From Nocardioides sp. W7 (GTDB lineage: Bacteria > Actinomycetota > Actinomycetes > Propionibacteriales > Nocardioidaceae): a DNA stretch of 64,000 nucleotides. This document shows positions 17,215-25,159 of the stretch, one piece after another. Location: positions 2,542,001-2,606,000 of the forward strand of contig NZ_CP095078.1 in the NCBI RefSeq assembly GCF_022919075.1, written 5' to 3'. Position 1 is the first letter of the stretch. Every line of letters begins with the position of its first letter. The translations under genes were made by a program, and so were the position numbers. The notes below the pieces were generated by a model, which was given only the letters and a program-made list of their open reading frames with translations, made no database searches and had not been told where the DNA came from.

Positions 17215-18359
17215 GCACCGGCGTCGCGATCGTCGGGGCCGCCGAGTGCGACCTGGGCGTCACCGACTCCTCGATCCTGACCCTGCAGGCCCAGGCCGTC
17301 ACGCGCGCGCTGGCCGACGCCGGCCTCACCCTGGCCGACGTGGACGGCATCGCGAGCACCGGCGTCTCCCGCTTCTCCGCGACCCAGCTGGCCGACTACT
17401 TCGGGATCGTGCCGACCTGGACGGACTCGACCTTCGCCGGCGGCAGCGCCTACGAGATGTTCGTGGCCCGGGCCGCCCAGGCGATCGCGGCCGGCCAGTG
17501 CAGCACCGTGGTGATCACCTTCGCCTCGAACCAGCGCTCGGCCCGCTCGCGCCGGCTCGGCGGTGTCCACGAGGCGTGGATCCCCGAGGCGCAGTTCGAG
17601 GAGCCCTACGACCCGCTCTACCCGCTGTCGTACTACGCGATGGCGGCCCAGTCCTACCTGCACAGGTACGGCGGCACCCGCGAGCAGCTCGCCGAGGTCG
17701 CGATCGCCGCCCGGGAGTGGGCGCTGCTGAACCCGCAGGCGTTCCGCTACGGCAAGGGCTCGCTGAGCGTCGAGGACGTCGTCGGCTCGACGATGATCTC
17801 CAGTCCGTTGACCGCGGCCGACTGCTGCCTGGTCACCGACGGCGGGGGAGCGGTCGTGCTCACCTCGACCGAGCGCGCCCGCGACCTGAGACAACGGCCG
17901 GTCGAGGTGCTCGGCTACGGCGAGCGCACCACGAACACCTCCTTCACCGCGGTGGCCGACCTGGCCGTCCCGGGTGCCCGCGGCGCGGTCCAGGACGCCT
18001 ACGCGCGCGCCGGGATCACCGCGGCCGACGTCGACGTCGCGGAGGTCTACGACTCCTTCACCATCACCGCGGCCCTCAGCGTCGAGGCGCTCGGGCTCTG
18101 TGGTGTGGGCGAGGCGCTCGACTTCATCGCCGACGGCCGGATCCGGCCCGGCGGGGCCCTGCCGCTCAACACCAACGGCGGCGGGCTGTCGTACTGCCAT
18201 CCCGGCCAGTACGGCGTGCTGCTGCTCGTCGAGGCGGTCCGCCAGCTGCGCGGCGAGTGCGGGGAGCGTCAGGTCCCCGGAGCCGAGATCGCGGTCGCGC
18301 ACGGCACCGGCGGCATCCTGTCCACGCACGCGACGGTCGTCCTGGGGGTGGCCCGATGA
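17211..18359 (+). CDS. Thiolase-fold protein of the Ltp2/SCP-x type, probable aldolase
   Basis: The 382-residue protein has the thiolase fold but no cysteine at the usual nucleophile position; the equivalent region reads STFAGGSAYEMF. The C-terminal region has LNTNGGGLSYCHPGQYG and the central VAEVYDSFT motif. These features fit Ltp2-type aldolases, which split beta-hydroxyacyl-CoA side chains rather than perform thiolysis and need a DUF35 partner. Such a partner is encoded next with a 4-base overlap. In the mycobacterial steroid case the product is propionyl-CoA; the product here is unknown. Confidence 0.82.
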   Translation: MSTGVAIVGAAECDLGVTDSSILTLQAQAVTRALADAGLTLADVDGIASTGVSRFSATQLADYFGIVPTWTDSTFAGGSAYEMFVARAAQAIAAGQCSTVVITFASNQRSARSRRLGGVHEAWIPEAQFEEPYDPLYPLSYYAMAAQSYLHRYGGTREQLAEVAIAAREWALLNPQAFRYGKGSLSVEDVVGSTMISSPLTAADCCLVTDGGGAVVLTSTERARDLRQRPVEVLGYGERTTNTSFTAVADLAVPGARGAVQDAYARAGITAADVDVAEVYDSFTITAALSVEALGLCGVGEALDFIADGRIRPGGALPLNTNGGGLSYCHPGQYGVLLLVEAVRQLRGECGERQVPGAEIAVAHGTGGILSTHATVVLGVAR

Positions 18360-18805
18360 GCTCGATGAGCACCGACTGGATCCCCGGCGAGGTCCCGCCC
18401 GCCGACGAGAACAGCGCGGCCTACTGGGCGGCCACCGCCGAGCACCGGCTGACCGTGCAGTCCTGCACCGCCTGCGGCCGGGTCCAGCACCCGCCGCGTG
18501 CCCTGTGCACCGGCTGCGGATCGATGGCGGACCTGGCCCAGGTCGACGCCGCCGGCACCGGCGTCGTCGACACCTTCACGGTCGTGCACCGACCGCCGCG
18601 TCCGGAGCTGACGGCGCCGTACACGATCGCGCGCGTGCGGCTGGCCGAGGGGCCGGTCGTGCTGACCCGCCTCGAGCCCCCCGCACCGGGCGACGGCGGC
18701 TGGCGGATCGGTGACCCGGTCCGCGTCGCCTGGGTCGACCTGCCCGACGGGCGCGCCCTCCCGTACTTCACCCCCTCCTCTCCCGACCCGACCAAGGAGC
18801 ACTGA
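18356..18805 (+). CDS. DUF35 zinc-ribbon/OB-fold partner of the Ltp2-like aldolase
   Basis: The 149-residue protein has a rubredoxin-like zinc ribbon, CTACG...CTGCG, near residues 38-55, followed by an OB-fold. This is the standard DUF35 architecture. It normally binds acyl-CoA and stabilises thiolase-like partners. The ATG at 18356 overlaps the aldolase stop; an in-frame ATG at 18365 is an alternative. The stop shares a base with the start of the acyl-CoA dehydrogenase gene. Confidence 0.88.
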   Translation: MSSMSTDWIPGEVPPADENSAAYWAATAEHRLTVQSCTACGRVQHPPRALCTGCGSMADLAQVDAAGTGVVDTFTVVHRPPRPELTAPYTIARVRLAEGPVVLTRLEPPAPGDGGWRIGDPVRVAWVDLPDGRALPYFTPSSPDPTKEH

Positions 18806-19965
18806 TGGACTTCAAGCTCGACGAGGACCAGCGCGAGTTCAAGGCGCTGCTGCGCCAGTTCGTCGACAAGGAGATCGTCCCGGTCGCCCGCGAGTGGGAG
18901 CAGTCCGGCCGCTACCCGACGGAGATCGTCGACGGCATGAAGGAGATGGGGCTCTTCGGCATCACCGTGCCCGAGGAGTACGGCGGACTCGACCTGGACC
19001 CGGTCTCGTTCGCGCTGGTCTTCGAGGAGATCGCCCGCGGCTGGATGGGCATCGCCGGCATCCTGGGCAGCCACTCGCTGGCCTGCCGGCTCATCGCCAT
19101 GCACGGCACCGAGGAGCAGAAGGACAAGTACCTCCCGGGTCTGGCCACCGGCGAGCGGCGTACCGGCATCGGCCTGACCGAGCCCGACGCCGGCACCGAT
19201 CTGCAGGGCATCCGGACCACCGCGCGTCTCGAGGGCGATCACTACGTGGTCAACGGTTCGAAGATGTGGATCACCAACGCCCGGTACGCCGACCCGCTGC
19301 CGGTGCTGGTCAAGACCGACCCGTCGGCCTCGCCCGCGCACCGGGGGATGAGCGTGCTGCTGATCGAGGCCGACACTCCTGGCTACGAGGTCACCAAGGA
19401 CATCCCCAAGCTGGGCTACAAGGGCACCGAGTCGTGCGAGATCACGCTGAGCGACGTGCGGGTGCCGGTCACGCAGCTGGTCGGCGGGGTCGAGGGTCGC
19501 GGCATGCAGCAGGTGCTCTCGGCCCTGGAGTGGGGCCGGGTCAACATCGCGGCCCGCTCGGTCGGCATCGCCCAGCGCGCGCACGACGAGGCGCTGGCCT
19601 ATGCGAAGCAGCGCAAGGCGTTCGGTCAGCCGATCTCGGAGTTCCAGGCGATCCAGCTCAAGCTCGGCGAGCTCGGCACCCAGGTGCAGGCGGCCCGGCT
19701 GATGGCCTACTGGGCGGCGGACGCCGTCCGCGACGGTCGCGCCGACGGCGCCACCGGGATGGCGAAGATCTTCTGCTCCGAGGTGGCCCTGCAGGCGGCG
19801 ATCGACGCGATGAAGGTGCACGGCGGCTACGGCTACTCCACCGAGTTCGAGGTGGAGCGGCTCTACCGCGACTCGATCCTGATGAGCATCGGCGAGGGCA
19901 CCAACGACGTGCTGCGCACCGTCGTCGCGAAGTCGCTGCTGAAGGGGGAGACCCGTGTCGGCTGA
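18805..19965 (+). CDS. Acyl-CoA dehydrogenase
   Basis: The 386-residue flavoenzyme has the full family pattern: GLFGITVPEEYGG, the FAD and substrate segment GLTEPDAGTDL, WITNA, the RKAFGQPI motif, HGGYGYSTEF, and the C-terminal catalytic glutamate in IGEGTND. It should form an alpha-beta double bond on an acyl-CoA, feeding the MaoC hydratases encoded upstream. Its length is normal. The start overlaps the DUF35 stop, and the next gene begins 11 bases before its own stop. Confidence 0.93.
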   Translation: MDFKLDEDQREFKALLRQFVDKEIVPVAREWEQSGRYPTEIVDGMKEMGLFGITVPEEYGGLDLDPVSFALVFEEIARGWMGIAGILGSHSLACRLIAMHGTEEQKDKYLPGLATGERRTGIGLTEPDAGTDLQGIRTTARLEGDHYVVNGSKMWITNARYADPLPVLVKTDPSASPAHRGMSVLLIEADTPGYEVTKDIPKLGYKGTESCEITLSDVRVPVTQLVGGVEGRGMQQVLSALEWGRVNIAARSVGIAQRAHDEALAYAKQRKAFGQPISEFQAIQLKLGELGTQVQAARLMAYWAADAVRDGRADGATGMAKIFCSEVALQAAIDAMKVHGGYGYSTEFEVERLYRDSILMSIGEGTNDVLRTVVAKSLLKGETRVG

Positions 19966-20803
19966 CCGTCGTGACTTCGTGGCCCGCTCGGCGCTCTACG
20001 TGCCCGGCAACGCCGAGGACAAGCTCGCGCGGATCCTCGAGCGGGGCGCCGACGAGATCATCCTCGATCTCGAGGACGCCGTCGCTCCCAAGGACAAGGA
20101 CCGGGCGCGCGAGACGACCCGGATCTGGCTGCACGACCTCCCGGTGCTCGACAACGTCGGGGTGTGGGTGCGGGTCAACCCGGGCCCGATGCGGGAGGCC
20201 GACGTGCGTGCCATGGCGGGTGCCCCGGCGCTGACGGGGTTCCTGGTCGCCAAGACCGAGACCGTCGACGAGCTGTTCGACCTCGACAAGCTGCTGGCCT
20301 CGCTCGGCTCGACCGCCGGGGTGGTGCCGCTGCTGGAGAGCGCCCGGGCGATCCTGCGCGCCGGCGAGCTCGCGCGCGCCCCGCGGGTGCAGCGGCTTCA
20401 GGTCGGCGAGGCCGACCTGCGTGCCGACGTCGGCATCACCCCCGGCCCGGACGAGCGGGAGCTGCTCTACACCCGCTCGCACGTCGTACTCGCCTCCGCG
20501 GCCGCGGGCATCAAGCCGCCGATCGCGCCGGTCTCGACGAACTTCCGCGACCTCGACGCCTTCCGGGCCTCGACCGTCGAGCTCGCCCGGCTCGGCTTCG
20601 TCGGCCGCGCGTGCATCCACCCGGGGCAGGTGGCGGTGGCCAACGAGGTCTTCACGCCGACCCCCGATGAGGTCGACGCGGCGCGCACGCTGGTCGGGCG
20701 CTGGGAGTTCGCCGGCGCCGGGGTTGCGGTGGACGACGACGGCAGGTTCGTCGACGAGGCCGTGATCCGCCAGGCCCGGCTGGTGCTGGCCCGCGCCCGC
20801 TGA
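19955..20803 (+). CDS. CitE-like CoA-ester lyase (HpcH/HpaI family)
   Basis: The 282-residue TIM-barrel protein has SALYVPGNAEDKL at the start, the DEIILDLEDAV segment, and metal ligands Glu in LLESARA and Asp in GEADLRADVG. CitE-like proteins that stand alone cleave malyl-CoA, methylmalyl-CoA or citramalyl-CoA to glyoxylate or pyruvate plus an acyl-CoA. With the CaiB and MaoC relatives of this operon it would finish breakdown of a branched dicarboxyl-CoA. GTG 19955 is preceded by GGGGGAG. This is the last gene of the operon. Confidence 0.9.
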   Translation: MSADRRDFVARSALYVPGNAEDKLARILERGADEIILDLEDAVAPKDKDRARETTRIWLHDLPVLDNVGVWVRVNPGPMREADVRAMAGAPALTGFLVAKTETVDELFDLDKLLASLGSTAGVVPLLESARAILRAGELARAPRVQRLQVGEADLRADVGITPGPDERELLYTRSHVVLASAAAGIKPPIAPVSTNFRDLDAFRASTVELARLGFVGRACIHPGQVAVANEVFTPTPDEVDAARTLVGRWEFAGAGVAVDDDGRFVDEAVIRQARLVLARAR

Positions 20804-20882
20804 TTGCCCGTCTGCCGGGAGTTCCGCCCGTGGTCCACGGCGAATTAACACGATCGTTTCCGGAAATCGTAGGCGAACCCGT

Positions 20883-20899
20883 GGATATCGTATATTCTC
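20883..20899. promoter_or_regulatory. Proposed operator C / promoter of the repeat surface protein gene
   Basis: The forward strand reads GGATATCGTATATTCTCG; the reverse core GAATATACGATATC is identical to site A over 14 bases. It lies 53 bases before the ATG at 20952, itself preceded by GAGGAGGA. TATATT is a possible -10 element. Confidence 0.6.
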
Positions 20900-20951
20900 G
20901 CATGAGACGTAGACCACACCGGTAGTGGTGGGGTCGGCACGAGGAGGATGA

Positions 20952-23174
20952 ATGCGTATACGCAGGTATGTGGGCTTGGCCGTGGGGGCCCTGGTCGCCA
21001 GCGCCATGTCCATTCCGATGTTGGGCTCGCCGGCCTCAGCCGCGCCGAGCGCTCTCACGTTGACGCGGGACTTCTCGTGCACCAACGGCTCGTTCAACCT
21101 GCCGTACACGGTGGTCTCGGAGGCCACCGCGGCCGGCACGGTGGTGACGGCGTCGCTGAGCGACATGCCGGGCACCGGGTTCCCGACGGGCCTGAAGGTC
21201 GCGGGCTTCGAGGTCGACCTGGGCGTCGACCTGAACGGTGAGTCGGTGGCCCTGGAGGGGGCGCTGACCTACCCGGCGCCGATCGCTGGCGGTGGTGCCG
21301 GTAACACGGTGCAGTACGAGATGCCGGACCTGAGTGGTACGCGAGTGGGGACTGCTGACCTGGCATCCGGGTCGATCGAGTCGCTGGCGATCAACATGCG
21401 CGCCGGGTTCCAGTTCAACCCCGCGGTGCCGGTCACGATCTCCGACAATCCGCTGACGTGCACCCCGGGGGCGGCCAGCTCGACCCTGGTGACCACCCGG
21501 GACTTCTCGTGCACCAACGGCTCGTTCAACCTGCCGTACACGGTGGTCTCGGAGGCCACCGCGGCCGGCACGGTGGTGACGGCGTCGCTGAGCGACATGC
21601 CGGGCACCGGGTTCCCGACGGGCCTGAAGGTCGCGGGCTTCGAGGTCGACCTGGGCGTCGACCTGAACGGTGAGTCGGTGGCCCTGGAGGGGGCGCTGAC
21701 CTACCCGGCGCCGATCGCTGGCGGTGGTGCCGGTAACACGGTGCAGTACGAGATGCCGGACCTGAGTGGTACGCGAGTGGGGACTGCTGACCTGGCATCC
21801 GGGTCGATCGAGTCGCTGGCGATCAACATGCGCGCCGGGTTCCAGTTCAACCCCGCGGTGCCGGTCACGATCTCCGACAACCCGCTGACCTGCACGGCCG
21901 TCCCCGAGCCCAGCGCGGTCACGCTGACCGAGGACTTCTCGTGCACCAACGGCTCGTTCAACCTGCCGTACACGGTGGTCTCGGAGGCCACCGCGGCCGG
22001 CACGGTGGTGACGGCGTCGCTGAGCGACATGCCGGGCACCGGGTTCCCGACGGGCCTGAAGGTCGCGGGCTTCGAGGTCGACCTGGGCGTCGACCTGAAC
22101 GGTGAGTCGGTGGCCCTGGAGGGGGCGCTGACCTACCCGGCGCCGATCGCTGGCGGTGGTGCCGGTAACACGGTGCAGTACGAGATGCCGGACCTGAGTG
22201 GTACGCGAGTGGGGACTGCTGACCTGGCATCCGGGTCGATCGAGTCGCTGGCGATCAACATGCGCGCCGGGTTCCAGTTCAACCCCGCGGTGCCGGTCAC
22301 GATCTCCGACAACCCGCTGACCTGCACGGTGGTCCCCGAGCCCGCCGTCGAGACCGCGACGACGCTCGTCGCGACCTCGCCCGCCCCGGGTGCGGTCAGC
22401 CTCGCCGCGACGGTGGCTCCGGTCGCTGCCGGCACCGTCGAGTTCTTCGAGGGTGAGACCAAGGTCGGCGAGCAGGCGGTCGCCGAGGGTGCCGCCACGC
22501 TGAGCCTGACCGGCGTCGCTGCCGGCCAGCACAGCTACCGTGCCGACTTCGTGCCCACGGACGCCGCGGCGTTCGAGGGTTCGTCCTCGACGGTGCAGGA
22601 CGTCACCGTGGCCGCAGTGCCGGCCGCGGCGACGGCCACCGCGCTGACCGGGTCCTCCCCGGCTGCCGCGCAGGTTGCCCTCTCGGCGACGGTCACCCCG
22701 ACCGCTGCCGGCCAGGTCCAGTTCTTCGAGGGTGCCGTCAAGGTCGGCGAGAAGGTCGTCGCCTCGGGTGCCGCCGCTGTGGGTCTGACCGGCGTGAGCG
22801 CCGGTGAGCACAGTTACACCGCGAAGTTCGTGCCTACCGACCCCGCTTCGTACGTCGGGTCGACCTCGACCGTCGTCAAGGTGACGGTCGCTGCCGTGCC
22901 GCAGCCGGGCCCGTCGGCCGCCTGCGTCAAGGCCCAGGGTGACGTCACGACCACGGCTGCCGCGGTCAAGAAGGCCGACGCCAAGGTCAAGAGCACCAAG
23001 GCCGCGGTGAAGAAGGCGACCAAGGCCGTTAAGAAGGCCAAGGGCGCGAAGGCCAAGAAGGCCAAGGCGAAGCTGAAGAAGGCCAAGAAGGCCGCGACCA
23101 AGGCGGCCAAGGCGGCCAAGGCGGCCAAGTCGAAGCACAACGCTGCGACCGGTGCGGTCAAGGCCAACTGCTGA
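20952..23174 (+). CDS. Secreted repeat surface protein with Ig-like domains and Lys/Ala-rich tail
   Basis: The 740-residue protein has a signal peptide ending near ASAAP. Three almost identical 144-residue repeats follow at about 40-460, each starting DFSCTNGSFNLPY and resembling the DUF6801-like domains of the 6683-7963 protein. Two Ig-like repeats of about 90 residues follow (residues about 470-645), each with VEFFEG or VQFFEG and HSYRADF/HSYTAKF. The last ~75 residues are a histone-H1-like Lys/Ala tail ending in Cys. There is no LPXTG motif, so attachment may be through the cationic tail to anionic wall polymers. The ATG has GAGGAGGA upstream, and site C marks its promoter. The function is unknown. 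Confidence 0.85.
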   Translation: MRIRRYVGLAVGALVASAMSIPMLGSPASAAPSALTLTRDFSCTNGSFNLPYTVVSEATAAGTVVTASLSDMPGTGFPTGLKVAGFEVDLGVDLNGESVALEGALTYPAPIAGGGAGNTVQYEMPDLSGTRVGTADLASGSIESLAINMRAGFQFNPAVPVTISDNPLTCTPGAASSTLVTTRDFSCTNGSFNLPYTVVSEATAAGTVVTASLSDMPGTGFPTGLKVAGFEVDLGVDLNGESVALEGALTYPAPIAGGGAGNTVQYEMPDLSGTRVGTADLASGSIESLAINMRAGFQFNPAVPVTISDNPLTCTAVPEPSAVTLTEDFSCTNGSFNLPYTVVSEATAAGTVVTASLSDMPGTGFPTGLKVAGFEVDLGVDLNGESVALEGALTYPAPIAGGGAGNTVQYEMPDLSGTRVGTADLASGSIESLAINMRAGFQFNPAVPVTISDNPLTCTVVPEPAVETATTLVATSPAPGAVSLAATVAPVAAGTVEFFEGETKVGEQAVAEGAATLSLTGVAAGQHSYRADFVPTDAAAFEGSSSTVQDVTVAAVPAAATATALTGSSPAAAQVALSATVTPTAAGQVQFFEGAVKVGEKVVASGAAAVGLTGVSAGEHSYTAKFVPTDPASYVGSTSTVVKVTVAAVPQPGPSAACVKAQGDVTTTAAAVKKADAKVKSTKAAVKKATKAVKKAKGAKAKKAKAKLKKAKKAATKAAKAAKAAKSKHNAATGAVKANC
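21069..22327 (+). repeat. Three tandem near-identical 432-bp coding repeats
   Basis: Copies start at 21069, 21501 and 21933, an exact 432-base (144-codon) period. About 394 bases of each copy are conserved. Copies 1 and 2 differ at only two synonymous positions near the end of the core (AAT/AAC and ACG/ACC), and copies 2 and 3 look identical there. The short linkers between cores differ. Such DNA-level identity indicates very recent duplication or gene conversion, and copy number may vary between strains. Confidence 0.95.
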
Positions 23175-23200
23175 CCGGCTGACATCCAGCTGAACCACTC

Positions 23201-23241
23201 GACGGTGCCCCGGTCCTTCCCTGAAGGGTCGGGGCACCGTC
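23201..23241. terminator. Stem-loop terminator after the repeat protein gene
   Basis: Arms GACGGTGCCCCG and CGGGGCACCGTC form a perfect 12-base stem, 27 bases after the stop. There is no T run, so it may terminate only partly and allow readthrough into the SDR gene at 23270, which has no clear promoter of its own. Confidence 0.65.
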
Positions 23242-23269
23242 TCGTCCGACGTCCCAGCAGGAGGAACGC

Positions 23270-24076
23270 ATGACCATCTCCACGAAGAGTGCCGTCGTCA
23301 CCGGCAGCACCAAGGGCATCGGCTTCGCGCTCGCCCGCGAGCTGCTCCGCCGCGGCCAGCACGTCGTCGTGTCCGGCCGCAGTCAGGCCGCCGTCGACGA
23401 GGCGACCGGCAAGCTCCAGCCCGAGGCCACCGGCGGTGCACAGGCCGTGGGCGTCGTGACCGACGTGACCGATCCTGCCCAGGTGCAGGCGCTGTGGGAT
23501 GCCGGTGTCTCGGCGTTCGGTGCGGTCGACCTGTGGATCAACAACGCCGGCGTCGCCTACACGATGCGCACGATCGTCGAGACCACCTCCGAGGAGGTGG
23601 CGACCATGATCGGCACGAACATGCTCGGGACCATCAACGGCGCTCAGGTCGCCGTACGCGGTATGACGGCCTCGGGCGGGGGTCGAGTGTTCAACGTCCT
23701 CGGCGGCGGCAGCGACGGCAGCATCCGTCCCGGCATGGGCGTCTACGCGGCCACCAAGCGAGGTCTCGACATGTTCACCAGGGCCCTGGTGCGGGAGGTC
23801 GAGGGCACGTCCGTGCGGGTCGGTCAGGTCCGGCCCGGCATCCTGATCACCGACGGGTGGCTGCGCGAGGCGCAGACCCACCCCGAGTCGGTCTCCAGCC
23901 AGCGCAAGATGCTCAACATCCTGGTCGACCACGTGGACGACGTAGCGCCGTACCTGGTGGACCAGATGCTCGCCAGCTCCAAGAACGGCGACGAGATCGC
24001 CTGGCTGACCACGGGCCGGATGATGCGGAAGTTCCTGGGGAGCAAGCAGGACAAGCTCGCCCGCTACGGCCTGTAG
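23270..24076 (+). CDS. Short-chain dehydrogenase/reductase, chlorophyll b reductase (NYC1/NOL)-like
   Basis: The 268-residue SDR has the cofactor motif TGSTKGIG at 11-18, NNAG at 91-94, and the active-site residues Ser148, Tyr159 and Lys163. Beyond the generic fold, by eye it resembles plant NYC1/NOL in LWINNAG, TNMLGTI, GGRVFNV, VYAATKRGL, and unusually in the C-terminal region: KMLNILVD near 213-220, the APYLVDQM helix, and the NGDEIAWLT segment near 239-247. NYC1 and NOL reduce the formyl group of chlorophyll b. Closely related bacterial SDRs are not characterised to my knowledge, so the substrate stays open. AGGAGGAA precedes the ATG. Confidence 0.7.
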   Translation: MTISTKSAVVTGSTKGIGFALARELLRRGQHVVVSGRSQAAVDEATGKLQPEATGGAQAVGVVTDVTDPAQVQALWDAGVSAFGAVDLWINNAGVAYTMRTIVETTSEEVATMIGTNMLGTINGAQVAVRGMTASGGGRVFNVLGGGSDGSIRPGMGVYAATKRGLDMFTRALVREVEGTSVRVGQVRPGILITDGWLREAQTHPESVSSQRKMLNILVDHVDDVAPYLVDQMLASSKNGDEIAWLTTGRMMRKFLGSKQDKLARYGL

Positions 24077-24094
24077 CCGCAGCGGGTCCGCTCG

Positions 24095-25111
24095 TCAGGA
24101 CTCGATGTCGACGACGACCTTGCCGACGTTCTGCCCGCCCATCAGGCGGGCGAACGCGGTCGGGGCCTGCTCGATCCCCGAGTAGTGGTCCTCGACCGTG
24201 ACGAGCTCCCCGGAGGCGAGCAGCGCCCCGACGTGCTCGACGTGCTCGGACGAGAGGTCGGCGTGGTCGAAGACGACCATGCCGACCACCTCGGCCCGGG
24301 CGGCCATCACGGCGCCGGCGCGCAGCCGCGTCGGCGCGCTGCCGTTGTACTGGTCCATCAGGCCGCACAGCGAGACCCGCGCACCGATCGCGAGCCGCTC
24401 CATCACCACGTCCAGGGTCTCCTGGTCGCCGAGGTGGAGGTAGGCGTGGATCCCGTCCGGGCAGGCCGCGGCGAGCTCGTCGGCCAGGTCGGGGCCACGT
24501 CGTACGACGGCGTCGTAGCCCAGGGGTCCGTCGGCCAGCTTCGCCTTCTCCTCGGAGCCGACGATCCCGACGGTCCGCGCGCCGGCGAGCCGCGCGAGCT
24601 GGCCCGCGACGGCGCCGACGCCACCGGTGGCGGACCCGATGACGACGGTCTCCCCGGCGACCGGTCGGAGCTGCCGCACGTGGCCGGCGTACGCCGTCAG
24701 CCCCGGCATGCCGAGCGCCCCGAGGGCCGCGGAGAGCGGCACGCCCGCCGGCACCGACACCGGAGTGGCCGCGGCGCCGTCGACGACGGTCTCGGCCCGC
24801 CAACCGGTCTCGGCGAGCACGTGCTGTCCGACCGCGAGCCCCGGGAACCGCGACTCGACGACCTCGCCGACCGAGCGGCCCGGCGGGACGTCACCCGGGC
24901 CGACCGGGGCGTCGCCGAGGTGCCGGCCGCCGAGGGTGGAGCGCTGGTACGGGTCGAGCGAGAGGCTGCGGACCGCGATCCGCACCTGCCCGTCGACCAG
25001 CGGGGAGCGGGGGAGGCGTACGACGCGGAAGTCCGCCGGCGTCGGGACGCCGTCGGGGACGCGGGCGAGCACCACGGCCGCCGGGTCGCTCGGGTTCTGC
25101 TGCGGATCCAT
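24095..25111 (-). CDS. NADP-dependent MDR reductase (CurA/prostaglandin reductase type)
   Basis: The 338-residue protein lacks the zinc ligands of alcohol dehydrogenases. It has the pattern of the leukotriene B4 dehydrogenase/CurA branch: LSLDPYQRSTL near residues 50-60, GLTAYAGH, and the cofactor motif GSATGGVGAVAGQLA. These enzymes reduce the double bond of alpha,beta-unsaturated ketones. The gene diverges from the flavoprotein gene at 25160 with operator D between them, and converges on the SDR gene. An ene-reduction step in the same pathway is likely. Confidence 0.85.
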   Translation of the reverse strand: MDPQQNPSDPAAVVLARVPDGVPTPADFRVVRLPRSPLVDGQVRIAVRSLSLDPYQRSTLGGRHLGDAPVGPGDVPPGRSVGEVVESRFPGLAVGQHVLAETGWRAETVVDGAAATPVSVPAGVPLSAALGALGMPGLTAYAGHVRQLRPVAGETVVIGSATGGVGAVAGQLARLAGARTVGIVGSEEKAKLADGPLGYDAVVRRGPDLADELAAACPDGIHAYLHLGDQETLDVVMERLAIGARVSLCGLMDQYNGSAPTRLRAGAVMAARAEVVGMVVFDHADLSSEHVEHVGALLASGELVTVEDHYSGIEQAPTAFARLMGGQNVGKVVVDIES

Positions 25112-25140
25112 GTGCGCTCCTGAGGCTCGGTGAGAGGCTT

Positions 25141-25157
25141 GATCATATATGATCTAG
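25141..25157. promoter_or_regulatory. Proposed operator D, perfect palindrome between divergent genes
   Basis: GATCATATATGATC at 25141-25154 is a perfect 14-base palindrome, and its reverse strand with flank reads TAGATCATATATGATC. It lies 30 bases before the leftward ATG and directly before the rightward GTG at 25160. The right-hand transcript could start at or next to its start codon. Confidence 0.65.
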
Positions 25158-25159
25158 AG

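Noticed and set aside
21069..22327. Repeat array considered as CRISPR
   Set aside because: Repeats are 432 bases long, contiguous and in a coding frame, with no short spacers and no cas genes.
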